The translations under genes and the position numbers were made by a program. The notes under the pieces are model-generated. The model saw nothing but the letters and a program-made list of their open reading frames with translations, ran no database searches and had not been told where the DNA came from. This document shows, piece after piece, positions 1-10,738 of a stretch of DNA of 64,000 nucleotides (its first letter is position 1; every line of letters starts with the position of its first letter). The DNA comes from Gari tellinella. Taxonomy: Eukaryota; Mollusca; Bivalvia; Cardiida; Psammobiidae. The stretch lies in NCBI GenBank assembly GCA_922989275.2, contig OV277871.1, positions 30,390,693 through 30,454,692 of the forward strand, given 5' to 3'.

Positions 1-272
1 GCAGAGGTGGGGGAAGATTCTCATCAGGATTGGCAATCTCCAGGATGGCTATGTCTAAAGGGTAACAATCAAGAAAGTTATCAGTGAGTCTGTACACATT
101 GTCTCCGTTAATTTTTGTCTTTAAACTCTCACCGAAGTATACCTCCACATTTTTTGATGAAAGCTTTATTCCATCTGTAAATAAAAGAGTGAAAACTGCA
201 GTAAAATTAGGTTTACGGTCAATGTCATTTGGTAAAACCTTTAGCATGTCGATCTGCCTGGTCTGGATGGCA
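1..272 (-). CDS. FAM111-like serine protease, exon carrying catalytic Asp (partial)
   Basis: Read on the minus strand, this stretch is one open frame that runs off the left edge. It contains PNFTAVFTLLFTDGIKL, then VEVYFGESL, then YPLDIAILEI. The last motif resembles the strand holding the catalytic Asp of trypsin-like proteases (the D-I/A-L-L type seen in FAM111 and HtrA-like enzymes). The exon at 3598-3814 on the same strand carries a matching catalytic His motif, so the two probably belong to one gene. The Ser exon is not in the window. The acceptor is uncertain: AG dinucleotides that would start the exon at 272, 262, 257 or 253 are all possible, behind a T-rich tract at about 284-300. Phases with the upstream exon do not match simply, so another exon may intervene. 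FAM111 membership is inferred from motifs only. Confidence 0.6.
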
Positions 273-304
273 CTTGTCAAAATGAACATGCATACCAAAA
301 AAAT

Positions 305-492
305 CAGAGCTCCGGATAAGGGGAGTAATTCAAAAACTAAAATATTTAAATGCATTAACCCCTATTGTGTAACTACTCATTATTAGTCTCGAAGAGACAA
401 TTCCATTAAGTAGTAACATTATAGGATTTGGTGCTGAAATGAGTGAGGTAAGGTTGAATTAGTCAGTTTACTCCCTCTTATCTGGAGCTCTG
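305..492. mobile_element. MITE family A (TIR CAGAGCTCCGGATAAG)
   Basis: Both ends carry inverted copies of CAGAGCTCCGGATAAGGGGA. The flanks repeat TGCATACCAAAAA (about 287-299 and 492-505), which looks like a 13-bp target duplication. The insertion lies in the intron just upstream of the protease exon and partly duplicates its pyrimidine tract. Related copies are at 17911-18080 and 20359-20575. No coding capacity. Confidence 0.7.
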
Positions 493-663
493 TGCATACC
501 AAAAATGATGGATATAAATGAAACAGTTATGGCCAACGTTCAGACGTCGGAAAAATAACTATATCTCATTTTCGGCAAAACAGACAAATGATTTAGCTAC
601 CAATGACAAAACAATAAGAGGGCATTGAAGCCCTTTTAAAATTCCCAAATAAAAAAAAGTTTT

Positions 664-1559
664 AATAAATCACTAATGTATCACCAGTTTATTATCAATA
701 TATCACTGTTTAGTAGCATATTGTAGTTGTCCATTGGTAGTACATTTAATGTTTCACTAATTGACCACTCTTCTGTTCCCCTTGTAAAAGTGGTACATTA
801 GTGATCCATTTTACTTAAACCTTTAGATAGTGATCTATTAGTGCTTCATTAGTGCTATAATTTTTAGTTTCACAAAACAGTGAATATTATACATACACTC
901 AGGACACCTGCTATTCACAGTCATCAAGGTCACAGATGTAAAGTTTTCTGTTTATCTATACTTTAAAATGTGAATGTGGCAAAAATTAAAGACACCAAAC
1001 CAGTTCAAACTCCTGACAAAAGGTTTATGGTAAGTTACATAACTAACATTAATACAATGTTATCATGGGCAATATATATTTCAGATATTACATGACACAA
1101 CCAAAAACATGTGGTACCCCACCCACTAGTAGTTTACTATGACAGAAGTATTATTACACATGATTTGTATGCCTTAGCAAGCAAAGTACTAATGCCAGTT
1201 TAGAAAACAGTAAAAAGTATTTCTGTTACTTGATCTTGTTAGTTTTTTACTTAACTTTGTATTAATTAGGAAGTATGATGTTGTTTTTAGGTCACCTAGT
1301 TCAGATCACTTCTAGATGTATTTAAGCACAGTGAGTCATTAGTACTACATTGATTAGAGATACATTAATGATTTATTAGAGCACAGTGAGCTATTAGTAC
1401 TACATTGAATAGTGAAACATTAGTGATTTATTAACAGCTTGCGCACAAGGGGTGATTCATTAGTGATTTATTGATAGTTAGCCATTAGCTCATTTGCATT
1501 TCATTTGTATCACTATAATTGCTCACTAATAAAGCACTATGATACATTAGTGATTAGTT
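664..1559. mobile_element. Non-autonomous element with ATTAGTG-type repeated motif
   Basis: The ends are inverted repeats built on AATCACTAATGTATCA (about 668-683 and 1540-1555). The motif CATTAGTGATTTATT and its reverse complement recur many times inside, especially at 740-870 and 1320-1480. No protein-coding frame is seen. The superfamily is unknown; the repeated subterminal motif suggests transposase binding sites, which is inference. Confidence 0.5.
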
Positions 1560-1739
1560 GTAGTGTTTTATTCCCTCTTTTTTTGTTTGGAAAGCGCTCA
1601 GAGAAATTAGAAATAGTCTTTAGAACTGTACACAAGGTTTTCTTCCAAAGAAAATCATCTACCATTCGACCATTGACCTTACACAACCAATAGTTACCTA
1701 GATATTGTCAAAGTAATCATACAGAGAAAGATTAATGAA

Positions 1740-2130
1740 TTTTAGGCTAAAATGTGACCTCTTGTGGGTTTAAAGGCCTTTTCTTTGATTTGTCCTACTG
1801 ACCTACCTTTTGAATTTACTCATTTCATACATTTTAAATATTTTATCAAGGTGATTATTTTGAGGGGTTTCATACATTTGGGATTATGGCCTCTATAGTA
1901 TAAAGTGTTTAGAAGCCTTCTCTTTGATTTGACATACTTACCTACTTTTTAGTTAACTGACTACCGTTTTGGCAAGGTGATCATTCTGAGCTAAATTCAT
2001 GAAATTAAAGCAATAAATTGTGGCACTAGAGTACTCTGAAGATCGCGATGTTCCTATGATTTGACACACTATTAACTTTAAACTCTCTTTGAGGCTAAGT
2101 GATCTGTATCACTTAAGGACAGTTACTACA
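1740..2130. repeat. Degenerate tandem repeat, period about 135 bp
   Basis: The phrase CTTTGATTTG followed by a TACCTA-containing stretch recurs near 1780, 1919 and, more weakly, 2053. The copies are diverged. No gene is seen here or in 1560-1740. Confidence 0.4.
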
Positions 2131-2139
2131 TCAAGAGCA

Positions 2140-3470
2140 GATAACTAGAACGTAAACAAGACTGAAATAAAGCCTTTTCTAGCAATTCAAAGTATATCAA
2201 GGGCAGGTAACTCTTGCCACAATCATCAGATTTCAACAATAATTGCACTCCTTCAAGAACTTATGGCTATATATACTTTGAGTGCAATTACAATAAAAAC
2301 CAGTTGAAAACTGTACTTGCTAGAGTATAAACACTGTTAGATAAGGCATTTTCAGCACACCAAGGGCACATTTATAAGTGACATAACTCTTGACCAAATA
2401 GTCTGATTTCAACTTTTTTCAAACTCATCCATGACCCTATAGTCTTATACAATCTGAGCAAGTTTTAGAAAGATTGGATAAAAAAAGGTTGCCTCTAGAG
2501 CGTAAACACTATTAAATGTGGCATTTTCAGCAATTCAAATGTAGATAACTCTTGACGTATTAGTCTGATTTCAACCATAATGGAACGTATCTACACTCTA
2601 GTTATATACAAGCTGACCAAGGTTGTGGAAGATTGGATAGAAGTGTGGCTTCTAGAGTGTAAACATAGTTAAATATGGCATTTTCAGCAATTCAAAGGTA
2701 GATAACTCTTGACCTATTTATTCAATTTCAACCATAATCAAACTGATCCGATCTCTTATAAGCATATACAATCCGAGGCGAGTTCGAGAAAGATTGGATA
2801 AAAATAGATTAGTTCCACGTAACAGGTGTGTCACCTGCCAGCAAGCACCAGTATAACATTCTCATTCCTTAAAAAATTCATTTCAAAATCTTCAGTAAAA
2901 CTAACACAGAAGAAATCTGCATGAACAGAAAATATTGAAAAGGGGAATAACTCCCGCAATATTTGATGCAAGAGTTATGACCCTTGTACAATACACTTCC
3001 ACTTGTCAAGCTCTTTCCATAATGAAGTTTCATCCTAAAAGCTTCAGTAGAACAGGAGTTATGAAGCGTGACGCAAAAAGTGTGACGCAAAGAGTGTGAC
3101 GGGCAGGCAGACATACAGACGGGCGTACAGACAGACGCAGGAAAAGTAATCCCTACGTGTCACCTCTGCCTACAGCAGGTGACACAAAAATGTGGCCTCT
3201 AGAATGTTGACATTGTCCAATATGGCGTTTTCAGCAATTCAAAGGTAGATAACTCTTGACCTGTTGGCCCGATTACAACCATAATCCAGCTCATTTGAAC
3301 TCTTATGGTCACATACAATTTGAGTATGTTTGAGAAAGATTGGAAAAAAATTGTGGCCTCTAGAGTGATTATACTAAAAGTGTTGGCAATGGGCGATGGG
3401 TGACGGACGCCGCACGACGGACATTCAAGGATTGCAAAAGCTCAACCTGAGCTAGCGCAGGTGAGCTAAA
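2140..3470. repeat. Bivalve-type periodic repeat ending in GGTGAGCTAAAAA
   Basis: The anchor GCATTTTCAG (or GCGTTTTCAG) occurs at 2346, 2521, 2678 and 3225. The spacings are 175, 157 and 547 bp, the last including an inserted block of about 373 bp. The right end has a GACGG-rich stretch at 3399-3422 followed by AGGTGAGCTAAAAA. The same type of end recurs near 6275, 52206, 53298, 57455 and 58985. No coding capacity is evident. Confidence 0.6.
2815..3187. mobile_element. Nested insertion with GGTGTCACCTG-type ends
   Basis: The block interrupts the periodic repeat. It begins ACAGGTGTGTCACCTGCC and ends GGTGACACAAAAATG after a CAGAC-rich stretch (3105-3140). Removing it restores the repeat spacing to about 174 bp. 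Boundaries are approximate and the family is not known to me. Confidence 0.45.
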
Positions 3471-3597
3471 AAATCTAAAGGCAAAGACTGTTGTAATTTG
3501 GTATGGAAGGTTATTTGCAATTGACATATTAAAGGTGTTTGGCATAAACTGTATATCCAGCTATATGTATATTTAGTACATTTAGTTGAGTACTGAC

Positions 3598-3814
3598 CGA
3601 CGTCTAATATACACTGAACGACATGATAGGCAGTGACCAGATATCTGCTTCCCACCCTAAATGCTGTTCCTTCTCTCCAGGGGCTGGTTACAACACATAC
3701 TGACTTCATTAGCTCACCCAGCTGTAGAACCTGACTCTCTGTGAGAGTATCGTTGACATCTTTCTTCAATTCGTGGCTGTGAGAGGACAGAGGAATTGCT
3801 GCTTTACTTTCAAC
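3598..3814 (-). CDS. FAM111-like serine protease, exon carrying catalytic His
   Basis: On the minus strand the open frame includes LMKSVCVVTSPWREGTAF, then VGSRYLVTAYHVVQ. The second segment has the pattern of the catalytic-His region of trypsin-fold proteases (a hydrophobic strand, then T-A-x-H-V-V). FAM111 proteins carry this domain at the C-terminus and act as nuclear chymotrypsin-like proteases. A plausible acceptor, TTTATGCAG, lies just before 3814, and a GTCAGT donor follows 3598. The first few codons (VESKA) fall inside sequence matching a MITE arm, so the exon edge may be transposon-derived. An ATG at 3841 would lie wholly in the MITE and is unlikely to be the real start. The partner exon is at 1-272. 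Confidence 0.62.
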
Positions 3815-3868
3815 CTGCATAAAGTGGTCATTTGTCTTCAAAACTAGGAACAGACTATGTGGTAATGC
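3801..3868. mobile_element. TTAA-type (piggyBac-like) MITE, one-arm remnant
   Basis: The stretch matches the right half of the family seen intact at 21537-21824: CTTTACTTTCAACCTGC, then AGTGGTCA, then the ACTAGGAACAG...TATG-TGGTAA end. The left half is missing. It overlaps the start of the His exon of the protease. Confidence 0.6.
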
Positions 3869-3954
3869 CTTGCTGAGTCAATGGCAGATCTAATTTTATT
3901 GCTAGATGTATTTGTGTTAAATGGGGTAAAAAAACTTAACACAAATACATCTAA

Positions 3955-5568
3955 TGGGCCCGTCACACCATAACGTTCTAGCCAGCGTTCTCTGACGATT
4001 AAGGAAACGTTGGTAGTCGCCCATGGTCGCTGGGTTAGCGCCAGAAGAGCGTTGTGTGAACGCTAGTAAACGTTAGTAAACGTCGGTGATCGTCGGTAAT
4101 CGTCGGAGAACGCTGGTTCGAAAAAAAAGTTTTGAACATGCACAAAAGTTTTCTCTGAGACCAGCGTTCTTCGAACGTTTAGTGTTAAACGCTGGAGATC
4201 GTTTAAGAACGTTCGTTGAACGTTTTACTAACGTTCACTGAGCGTTGCACGTGTTCGGCTATCGTTAGTCAGTCGTTACTCTAGCGTTACTTGGTTGTTA
4301 CTAATCGATTGCTTTGCAGTGAACGACTCACTGGCGACCTGTCAACGACAGCTGAACGGTCCCCTAGCGTTCGCAGCGTGTGACTAAAGTCAAACGAACG
4401 TCTGTTGGCGTCCATTGAGCGTTATTCGAACGTTTCCCGAACGTCCATGTATATTGGTATATACACTAATGTTTTGTAAGCAAGGTTCATTTGATTTTGG
4501 ACTACCGTAGAGAACACCTACTATGGAGGATCCATAAAGACTAAGGAGGTTATATGTAGTTGCTATATACCAGCATTAAGTAGATGTACTGAACTTGAAC
4601 ATAGCTGAACGCACTGAGGGACCTCGCCCGCAGAGAAAAAGACCCCGGAAGTGCTGGATATTAAGGCGTCAAGAGTTTAGTCTGTACGACAAACTCATGG
4701 TTGAAGATACGCCAAGAAGATCTCAGTACCTTCAGCATCTTCATACGCATGCCACCGGAAATGTTTGATGAACTCTTTGGACGTGCCAGGGGCATATAGA
4801 CAAAGCAGCACACTTTTATCAATAGCCCCTCGAACATGGCCTGAAACTGGCGGTGACACTGCGATATTTGGCCTCTGGATCTAAGTATGCTGGCAAATTC
4901 GACCATACTATCCTCCATAACCCGGTCTACGATCTTACAATCCTTTCTCTGCTTCTTCCCTCTCTTTGCAATGGTCGGGCCGTCATCAGTGGGGGTTTCA
5001 GGGTGTTTAGGGTCTTCAGGGGGTGTCACATGGTCCATTACTTCTCGGAAGTGCTCTTCCTCATGTTGTTCTTCTTCGTCAGATGACATTGCTAGTGAAG
5101 GAGGCTTCTTCTTACCTGCAGCGCTATTAACAGAAGTCACCCTTCCACCCTTTTTGCGTCTTGGCGGCATGATTCTGACTGATCAAACTCACAAGAACAA
5201 CTGAATTAACTTTGAAATTCCCAGCGTTTTGTATCCCGTTCGATCGTAAAAATCACACGCCAGCAAAACGTTATGCTGTCGTTGGTCACACGTTAGTCAA
5301 CCATCAGTCGAACGCTCAACACGCTCGTCTAACGTTGGCAAATTGTTCGTCGCTCGCCAGTGGCACGTTAGCACACGCTACTGGTTTTCGGGGGTATCTT
5401 ACTTGGTCGCTGTTACACGCTTCTCGTGCGTTAGAAACACGCTAGTCATACGTTAGGTACAAGTTAATCAAACGCCAGAAGTGTCATCTTCATTCTAGAA
5501 CGCTGGAAAATTGAACGATTGAAACGCTCAGAGAACGTTGGCCAGAACGTTATGGTGTGACGGGCCCA
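3955..5568. mobile_element. Harbinger-like DNA transposon, internally deleted
   Basis: The ends are long inverted repeats beginning TGGGCCCGTCACACCATAAC. They are flanked by TAA on both sides (3952-3954 and 5569-5571), the 3-bp duplication typical of PIF/Harbinger. About 450 bp at the left and 350 bp at the right are packed with degenerate CGTT/AACG motifs. No DDE transposase is recognisable; one 169-codon frame remains on the minus strand. The superfamily call rests on target duplication and terminal bases only. Confidence 0.6.
4661..5170 (-). CDS. Transposon-encoded basic/acidic protein, unrecognised
   Basis: A 169-residue frame lies centrally in the Harbinger-like element. It starts MPPRRKKGG (nuclear-localisation-like), has an acidic stretch SSDEEEQHEEEHF, then a KRGKKQRKD basic patch, then a possibly helical segment. 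PIF/Harbinger elements often encode a second DNA-binding protein beside the transposase; this could be a remnant of one, but I see no clear Myb or MADF signature. The last 40 residues may be out of the original frame. A shadow frame on the opposite strand was ignored. Confidence 0.4.
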   Translation of the reverse strand: MPPRRKKGGRVTSVNSAAGKKKPPSLAMSSDEEEQHEEEHFREVMDHVTPPEDPKHPETPTDDGPTIAKRGKKQRKDCKIVDRVMEDSMVEFASILRSRGQISQCHRQFQAMFEGLLIKVCCFVYMPLARPKSSSNISGGMRMKMLKVLRSSWRIFNHEFVVQTKLLTP

Positions 5569-5604
5569 TAAGCAATTAAATTAGAGCTGCCATTGATTCA
5601 GCAA

Positions 5605-6190
5605 AAGTAATATCGACGATATCAATATATCGGGAGACATCTGATGTATCGATGATATCGATATATTGAACATTCAAATGACTCTAGAGACAGGTCATTT
5701 GAATTTCTTTTTTTAAGTTACTGTTTAATTAAATATTTACCATACTTATTACCATGTACCTGTAAATGAACATTCAGCAAAACAACATCTATGCATGACA
5801 AATTAACTGTTATATATGAATACACAGTAAATAAAAATTAATAATGAGTGTAATTTTCAAAAGCTAGCAGTGTAGAATCAGAAAAGGGACCTTTTAATCA
5901 GTATATTTCTGTTTAGTTTTATTTTCCCTTAAATATTGTATCGAAACTCTGAAAACGTGTATCGATATATTGATCGATTAAAAGATACTGGCGATACATC
6001 CATATCACTATCAATGACATCTCTAAATAAAATCATGGATTTTGAATTTGTTATGATTTTACGTTGCGTTAACACTATTTCAGTCATATTGCTCACACAT
6101 CTGTAAAAATCAAGGAACATTCCTGTAAATTTTGGTTGAAATCTGTCAAGCGGTAAAGGATGAGTTATCATTTGAAGCAAATGTTAACGA
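5605..6190. other. Non-coding, AT-rich, with ATCGAT-type repeat fragments
   Basis: No gene is seen. Clusters of ATCGATATAT-like words at 5613-5670 and 5955-5995 are in inverted arrangement and probably mark the ends of an old, unidentified MITE. Confidence 0.35.
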
Positions 6191-6654
6191 CAATACACGA
6201 CGTACACGGCACGACGACGGGGACACCGTGCCATCACAATAGCCCACCTTGAACCTTTGGCTCAGGTGAGCTAAAAAAACATTTCACCCCAAGGGCAAAC
6301 TGAACAATCATGAGAAAATTAAAGGATCTATAGATGATTGTATGTGCCAAATATCTAACTTCGGTCCTTTGTAGTCTTTGATAAGAAGGTGTTTGAAGAT
6401 TTAATTATATCATATAACAATATAACTCTTTGTTGTAAGTACTGTGACCCCGAGGGGTGGGCCCTTTTTATCCCAGGGGCAAATCTTGAACAACCTCACT
6501 AGAGTGTAGATGATGTGTGCCAAATATGTAAGCTGTGACTGGTCCTTGTGGTTTATGAGAAGTTTGAAGATTTCATTTATAACACAATGTAAAACAGTGA
6601 CTTACAGTCCCGGACCATTTTTTACCTTAGGGACATAATTTGACCAATCTTGAT
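6191..6654. repeat. Periodic bivalve-type repeat, left part
   Basis: A GACG-rich stretch, a small hairpin and CAGGTGAGCTAAAAA (about 6262-6276) are followed by phrases also seen at 51-57 kb, such as GTGCCAAATATCTAA and a TTTGACCAATCTTGAT-type phrase. The repeat resumes after the foldback element at 9473. Confidence 0.55.
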
Positions 6655-9472
6655 GGAAGTGGCTAGGAGTACGGACCCGTACCCCTAGACTGCGAGTCTA
6701 GGAGTACGGACCCGTACTCCTAGCCTGGGGTGATGGGGTTTGGCTAGGAGTACGGAACTTTTATTTCTTTATAGTATGTGGCTTTCTTTAATGCAAAAAA
6801 GAATATTACTAATGAAATATCATTTTCCCATGCTTTTCATTCGTAATATACGATGTGTCAGTTATTTGGTGACGGCACGATGAAAAGAAACATGTTGTCT
6901 GCCAGTCATCCTAAATACATAGTGAGCCATGATCAACTTACCCTTATCCTGTCGTAATATAGTCTCCTGAAATGGTTGATTTTTGCAATTTTTATGGTAA
7001 GACTAATGCACTTGTAAATTCAAGAGACCTGTACAAGTTTCCAACAGTTTTGATACAGATCAGCCGCTTTTTTTTCGTGGCATCTTATCCGGGTTATATA
7101 TAACTGATTCAAATACCGGTCAGGTCTCAGTCGGCAGGCAAAGTGTGAATACAGTGAAGCGGAAACATGGTATAATAGGGAAAACTGGCATAATAGGGAC
7201 TAGTTTTGTTCTTCACACTTCGTTAAAGATGCGTATTTGCTAATACACAACACTCCCATGGTTGATTAATCAAACTGGATCCAAACTATTGATATCTCCA
7301 TGTAAGAGAGATTTATGTACAAAGATCTATTTTCTGAGACCAAAAAACGGATGAAATATTTGCGCAGACGCCACGCGTCCACATACTATATTTTGTTCAT
7401 TGATTTTGATCCAAACTAATGGAATCTCTATAATATGGCATATAAGAGACTTTTTAATTTTTGAATCTGGATCAACACTTACAATGTATGATTCAAAGAG
7501 TGTGAGGGTTCAATTAAGCCCGGGATGAACTGTGACATTAAGACGTTCAATAAAGTGTATATACATGTATGTGCCTGGAAGTAATCTAGATCAAAACTGT
7601 TTGCAAGGTAAAACGCAGTATCGCCGCTTACATGCACCTTTAGACGTGTAGAGTTAATAGTCAGTATATAGATATTGATATAGATGCTGTTGTTGTCTAA
7701 AAATAAAGGATGAATATCTTAATTATATCAGACTAAAGTATTTCGACTGAAATTGACATTTGTTGTTCAACTGCAGCATCTAATCAGGAGACGAACTGTT
7801 TTTGTACATTTTTACTTTAAGGCAAAATTAATGTACTTTCTATACGTGGGAAGATTTGAAATGATCGAGAGTAAGTCGAACAGTTTGGAATAAGACCAAA
7901 AGTCGCGTTACGCGCCTGATAAGGTTATCTGGTACGGGGTTGAAAAGTTGATGTAACATGGTAGACCAACAAGTAAGAAAAAAAAATCATGCAATCAAGC
8001 AATTTATGCAATTGCCTTCCAATCACTGGCAGCACGCTGCACGTGCGCACATAGATAGTGTTTTCTTTTGAACAGAACAGAACAATTCCTTCAATGTTGT
8101 CAGATCTCTCAGATCATGCATGTAATGACAGGAGAAATACTTGCATACAATAGTATTTTCGGTTAGCACAGATGGTGAAACTTGTAAAAATTGGTTATTA
8201 AGAAAATCGTATAAGCAGGATAGATTTTATTTGAGTTATACACACAGTATGTGTCAATAATACAAAAAAAGATAATTCTCACGTAACTCATAAGTAACAT
8301 AATTGAGGAAAAACTTGAATTATTACTTTTGTGAATTCGACTGCTCAATGCACAATGTGAAGGTCAGAAACAACACAGAAAGCTCCCGAAAGAGCTTTAT
8401 ATACTACACTTCTGTCCTGATTTAGGCAGTGAACTGTTGTCAAACCGTGTTAGTACAACATCTGATAACGAAAACACACAGTGCAGACAGCTATCAGATA
8501 GTCCATGGTAAAGCCCTCTGATCTGGGTCTACACTAGTTGCATACAAGTCTAGAACTCTTAGTAAATATGTGTTTATCCAGCATAGACAAGTGCACCCTT
8601 CACATGTAAAGTGTTTGTAAGTATGTGTTCTACCTAGCACAGTTGTCCCGACCGTGAAACTTCTTGTAACCAGATTCAAAAGTAAATAAAATTCTCTTAT
8701 ATGCCATATTATGAAGATTGCAAATATTTAATCAAAATTGTAATTATTTTTGTCCGTTAGTCTAGTAATATATATATAGATCTAATAGTAAAACTTTCTT
8801 ACATGGAGATATCAATAGTTTGGATCAAGGTTGATAAATAAATCGTGGACGCGTGATATCTGCGTGTTAGTAAATTTATACACATCTTCAATAAAAGGGT
8901 GTGATTAACAAAAACAAGTAGCGATTTTCCGCTATTATGTCATTTTCCGCTCCGCTCTATTTACCTGCCGACTGCGACCTGACTGGTAAATCAGTTAAAA
9001 CCCGGATAAGATTCCACGTAAATCAGCGGCTGATCTGAATAAAAACTAATGGACACCTGTAATTTGTATAGGTCTGTTCAATTTATAAATGCATTTTTCT
9101 TACTTTAACTAATTTAGTTGAAGTAAGAAGTCACTTTCAAAGCAGACGACATTACGACAGGATAAGGGTTAATTAATCTTATTCTAGATAGCTCACTATA
9201 TTTCGTACGGTTGACTGACAACACTAATTTTCTAGATATTTTTATGACTGTGCCGACGGGAATAATGTAAACATTGCATATTACAAATAAAAAGCATGAA
9301 ACTGTGCTTATTTCTCTCTTATAATTCATTTTTTACATAAAAGAAAGACACGCATTTATAAGAAATAAAAGTTCCGTACTCCTAGCCAAACCCCATCACC
9401 CCAGGCTAGGAGTACGGGTCCGTACTCCTAGACTCGCAGTCTAGGGGTACGGGTCCGTACTCCTAGCCACTG
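6655..9472. mobile_element. Long foldback element, Mutator-like by target duplication
   Basis: The outermost ~110 bp of both ends are almost perfect inverted repeats built from GGCTAGGAGTACGGACC. Weaker inverted similarity continues for about 700 bp: the CCCTTATCCTGTCGTAATA words pair between 6950 and 9145, and TATCCGGGTT near 7086 pairs with AACCCGGATA near 8998. The flanks share CCAATCTTGAT (6644-6654 and 9473-9483), an 11-bp candidate target duplication that fits Mutator-like elements. The centre (about 7350-8800) has only short frames and no transposase. Confidence 0.6.
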
Positions 9473-10110
9473 CCAATCTTGATAGTCTAATGACCTGTAG
9501 AAAACGCTAACGTTCCAAAATAACTAACCTCCGTGTAGGCGACTGGCGTGTACTATGGTTTCAGACGAAGATTTTTAAAGTTTTTATTGAAAAAAAACAC
9601 ACCAAACAAACATATTTTCAACAACAGTGACCTAGATATGCAACAGACCAAAACAAATTCAACAATAAAGATACAGGAACTCTGCCAGTTACACCATGTC
9701 AAATAACACAGCTCTGTTCATATTAGTTTCAGAGAAACAGATGTTGGAATATTTAACATACATTATAACACGTTGAACCCAAGGGCAGAACAAATTTTGA
9801 TCCCAGGAGCAAATTTGAAAAATCTTGATATACATGTAATACGGTTCAAGACCTATAGATGTATCATGATGTTATGTGCCAAATATCTGAGCTTAGCCAA
9901 GTACGTACCCTTGTGGATTTTGATAGGAAGATTTTCGAAGATTTCCTTACTTCACTTCGGTTGTTGTATGGCAACCAGAGTTTGGCATTGTTTCAAATAT
10001 TTTGAAAAACTTTGAAAGAGCTTGGCCTAAAGACATTCTTGTGAAGTTTGGATACAATCAAAGCAGGACATTATGGTTGTGGAAAAAATATGTTTAACCC
10101 TTTATGTCAA
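9473..10110. repeat. Periodic bivalve-type repeat, right part
   Basis: This continues the repeat interrupted at 6655, with phrases such as GTGCCAAATATCTGAGC (near 9880). A short open frame at 9773-10015 is repeat sequence, not a gene. Confidence 0.5.
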
Positions 10111-10257
10111 ATGTGCGTGCGTTTTGAATATATGTGTGATGCTTTTTGGTGTGTTCAAGGTAGAGAATATTAACAATTTCAAAAAACGTCGATTTCTGTT
10201 TATTTTCTTTCCATATATAAAAATATAGTTTTTATAGGAAAACTCATTTTAATTAGA

Positions 10258-10430
10258 AAATACTTACCTGCTATGAATCTTGCTATCGGTTATTAGTACT
10301 ACTATTTTACCAGAAAAAGAGAAGTCAACCGGAGCTACCCCCTAGTATAGCACCGCATATACTCCTGCACCGCGGCTCTCCACTTAGTCCATAGACGCTT
10401 GTCAATATACTACGTGGTTTTTTCCAATTA
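10258..10430. repeat. DIRS left inverted terminal repeat
   Basis: The sequence from TTACCTGCTATGAATC through TACCCCCTAGTATAGC and CTTAGTCCATAGACGC to GTGGTTTTTTC is matched, inverted, by 16567-16732 with few differences. It is the terminal repeat of the DIRS element. Confidence 0.85.
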
Positions 10431-10479
10431 AGAAGAAAAATACTCACAAGAAAAGATAAGCGGGGTGGGAGGTGGGACT

Positions 10480-10600
10480 CCAATTCATAGCAGGTAAGTA
10501 TTTTCTAATTAAAATGAGTTTTACTAATAGTCTATAAAAACTATATTTCATTAGCAAAAATACCTTACCTGCTATGAATCTTGCAAAGGTGGGAAGGTAA
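10480..10600. repeat. DIRS internal complementary region
   Basis: The left part (TTCATAGCAGGTAAGTATTT and onward) is the reverse complement of the left outer end near 10220-10290. The right part (TTAGCAAAAATACCTTACC) corresponds to the right outer end near 16720-16745. It therefore represents the joined ends of the element, the template for completing the circle in the DIRS replication model. Confidence 0.75.
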
Positions 10601-10738
10601 TAATTAAAATCATGGACTCACCTAAGTACTGTCAGACAGTATCCTCTTCAGGTAGCATCAGCTAGCTGGACTTCTTAAACGATAACTGTGTATTCCAGTC
10701 GCCAAGAAAAGAGGATAGCAAAAGCTAGAACAGAGATA

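Larger units (their letters stand above)
3870..5604. mobile_element. Palindromic MITE split by a Harbinger-like insertion
   Basis: The arm at 3870-3903 (TGCTGAGTCAATGGCAGATC...) is the reverse complement of 5572-5604 (...GCTGCCATTGATTCAGCA). An inner arm pair, AGATGTATTTGTGTTAA and TTAACACAAATACATCT, lies at 3903-3952. The Harbinger-like element at 3955-5568 interrupts the right arm; removing it with one TAA copy restores a nearly continuous palindrome. Confidence 0.65.

Noticed and set aside
84..386. 100-codon plus-strand frame at the left edge
   Set aside because: It is the shadow of the minus-strand protease exon and runs into a MITE.
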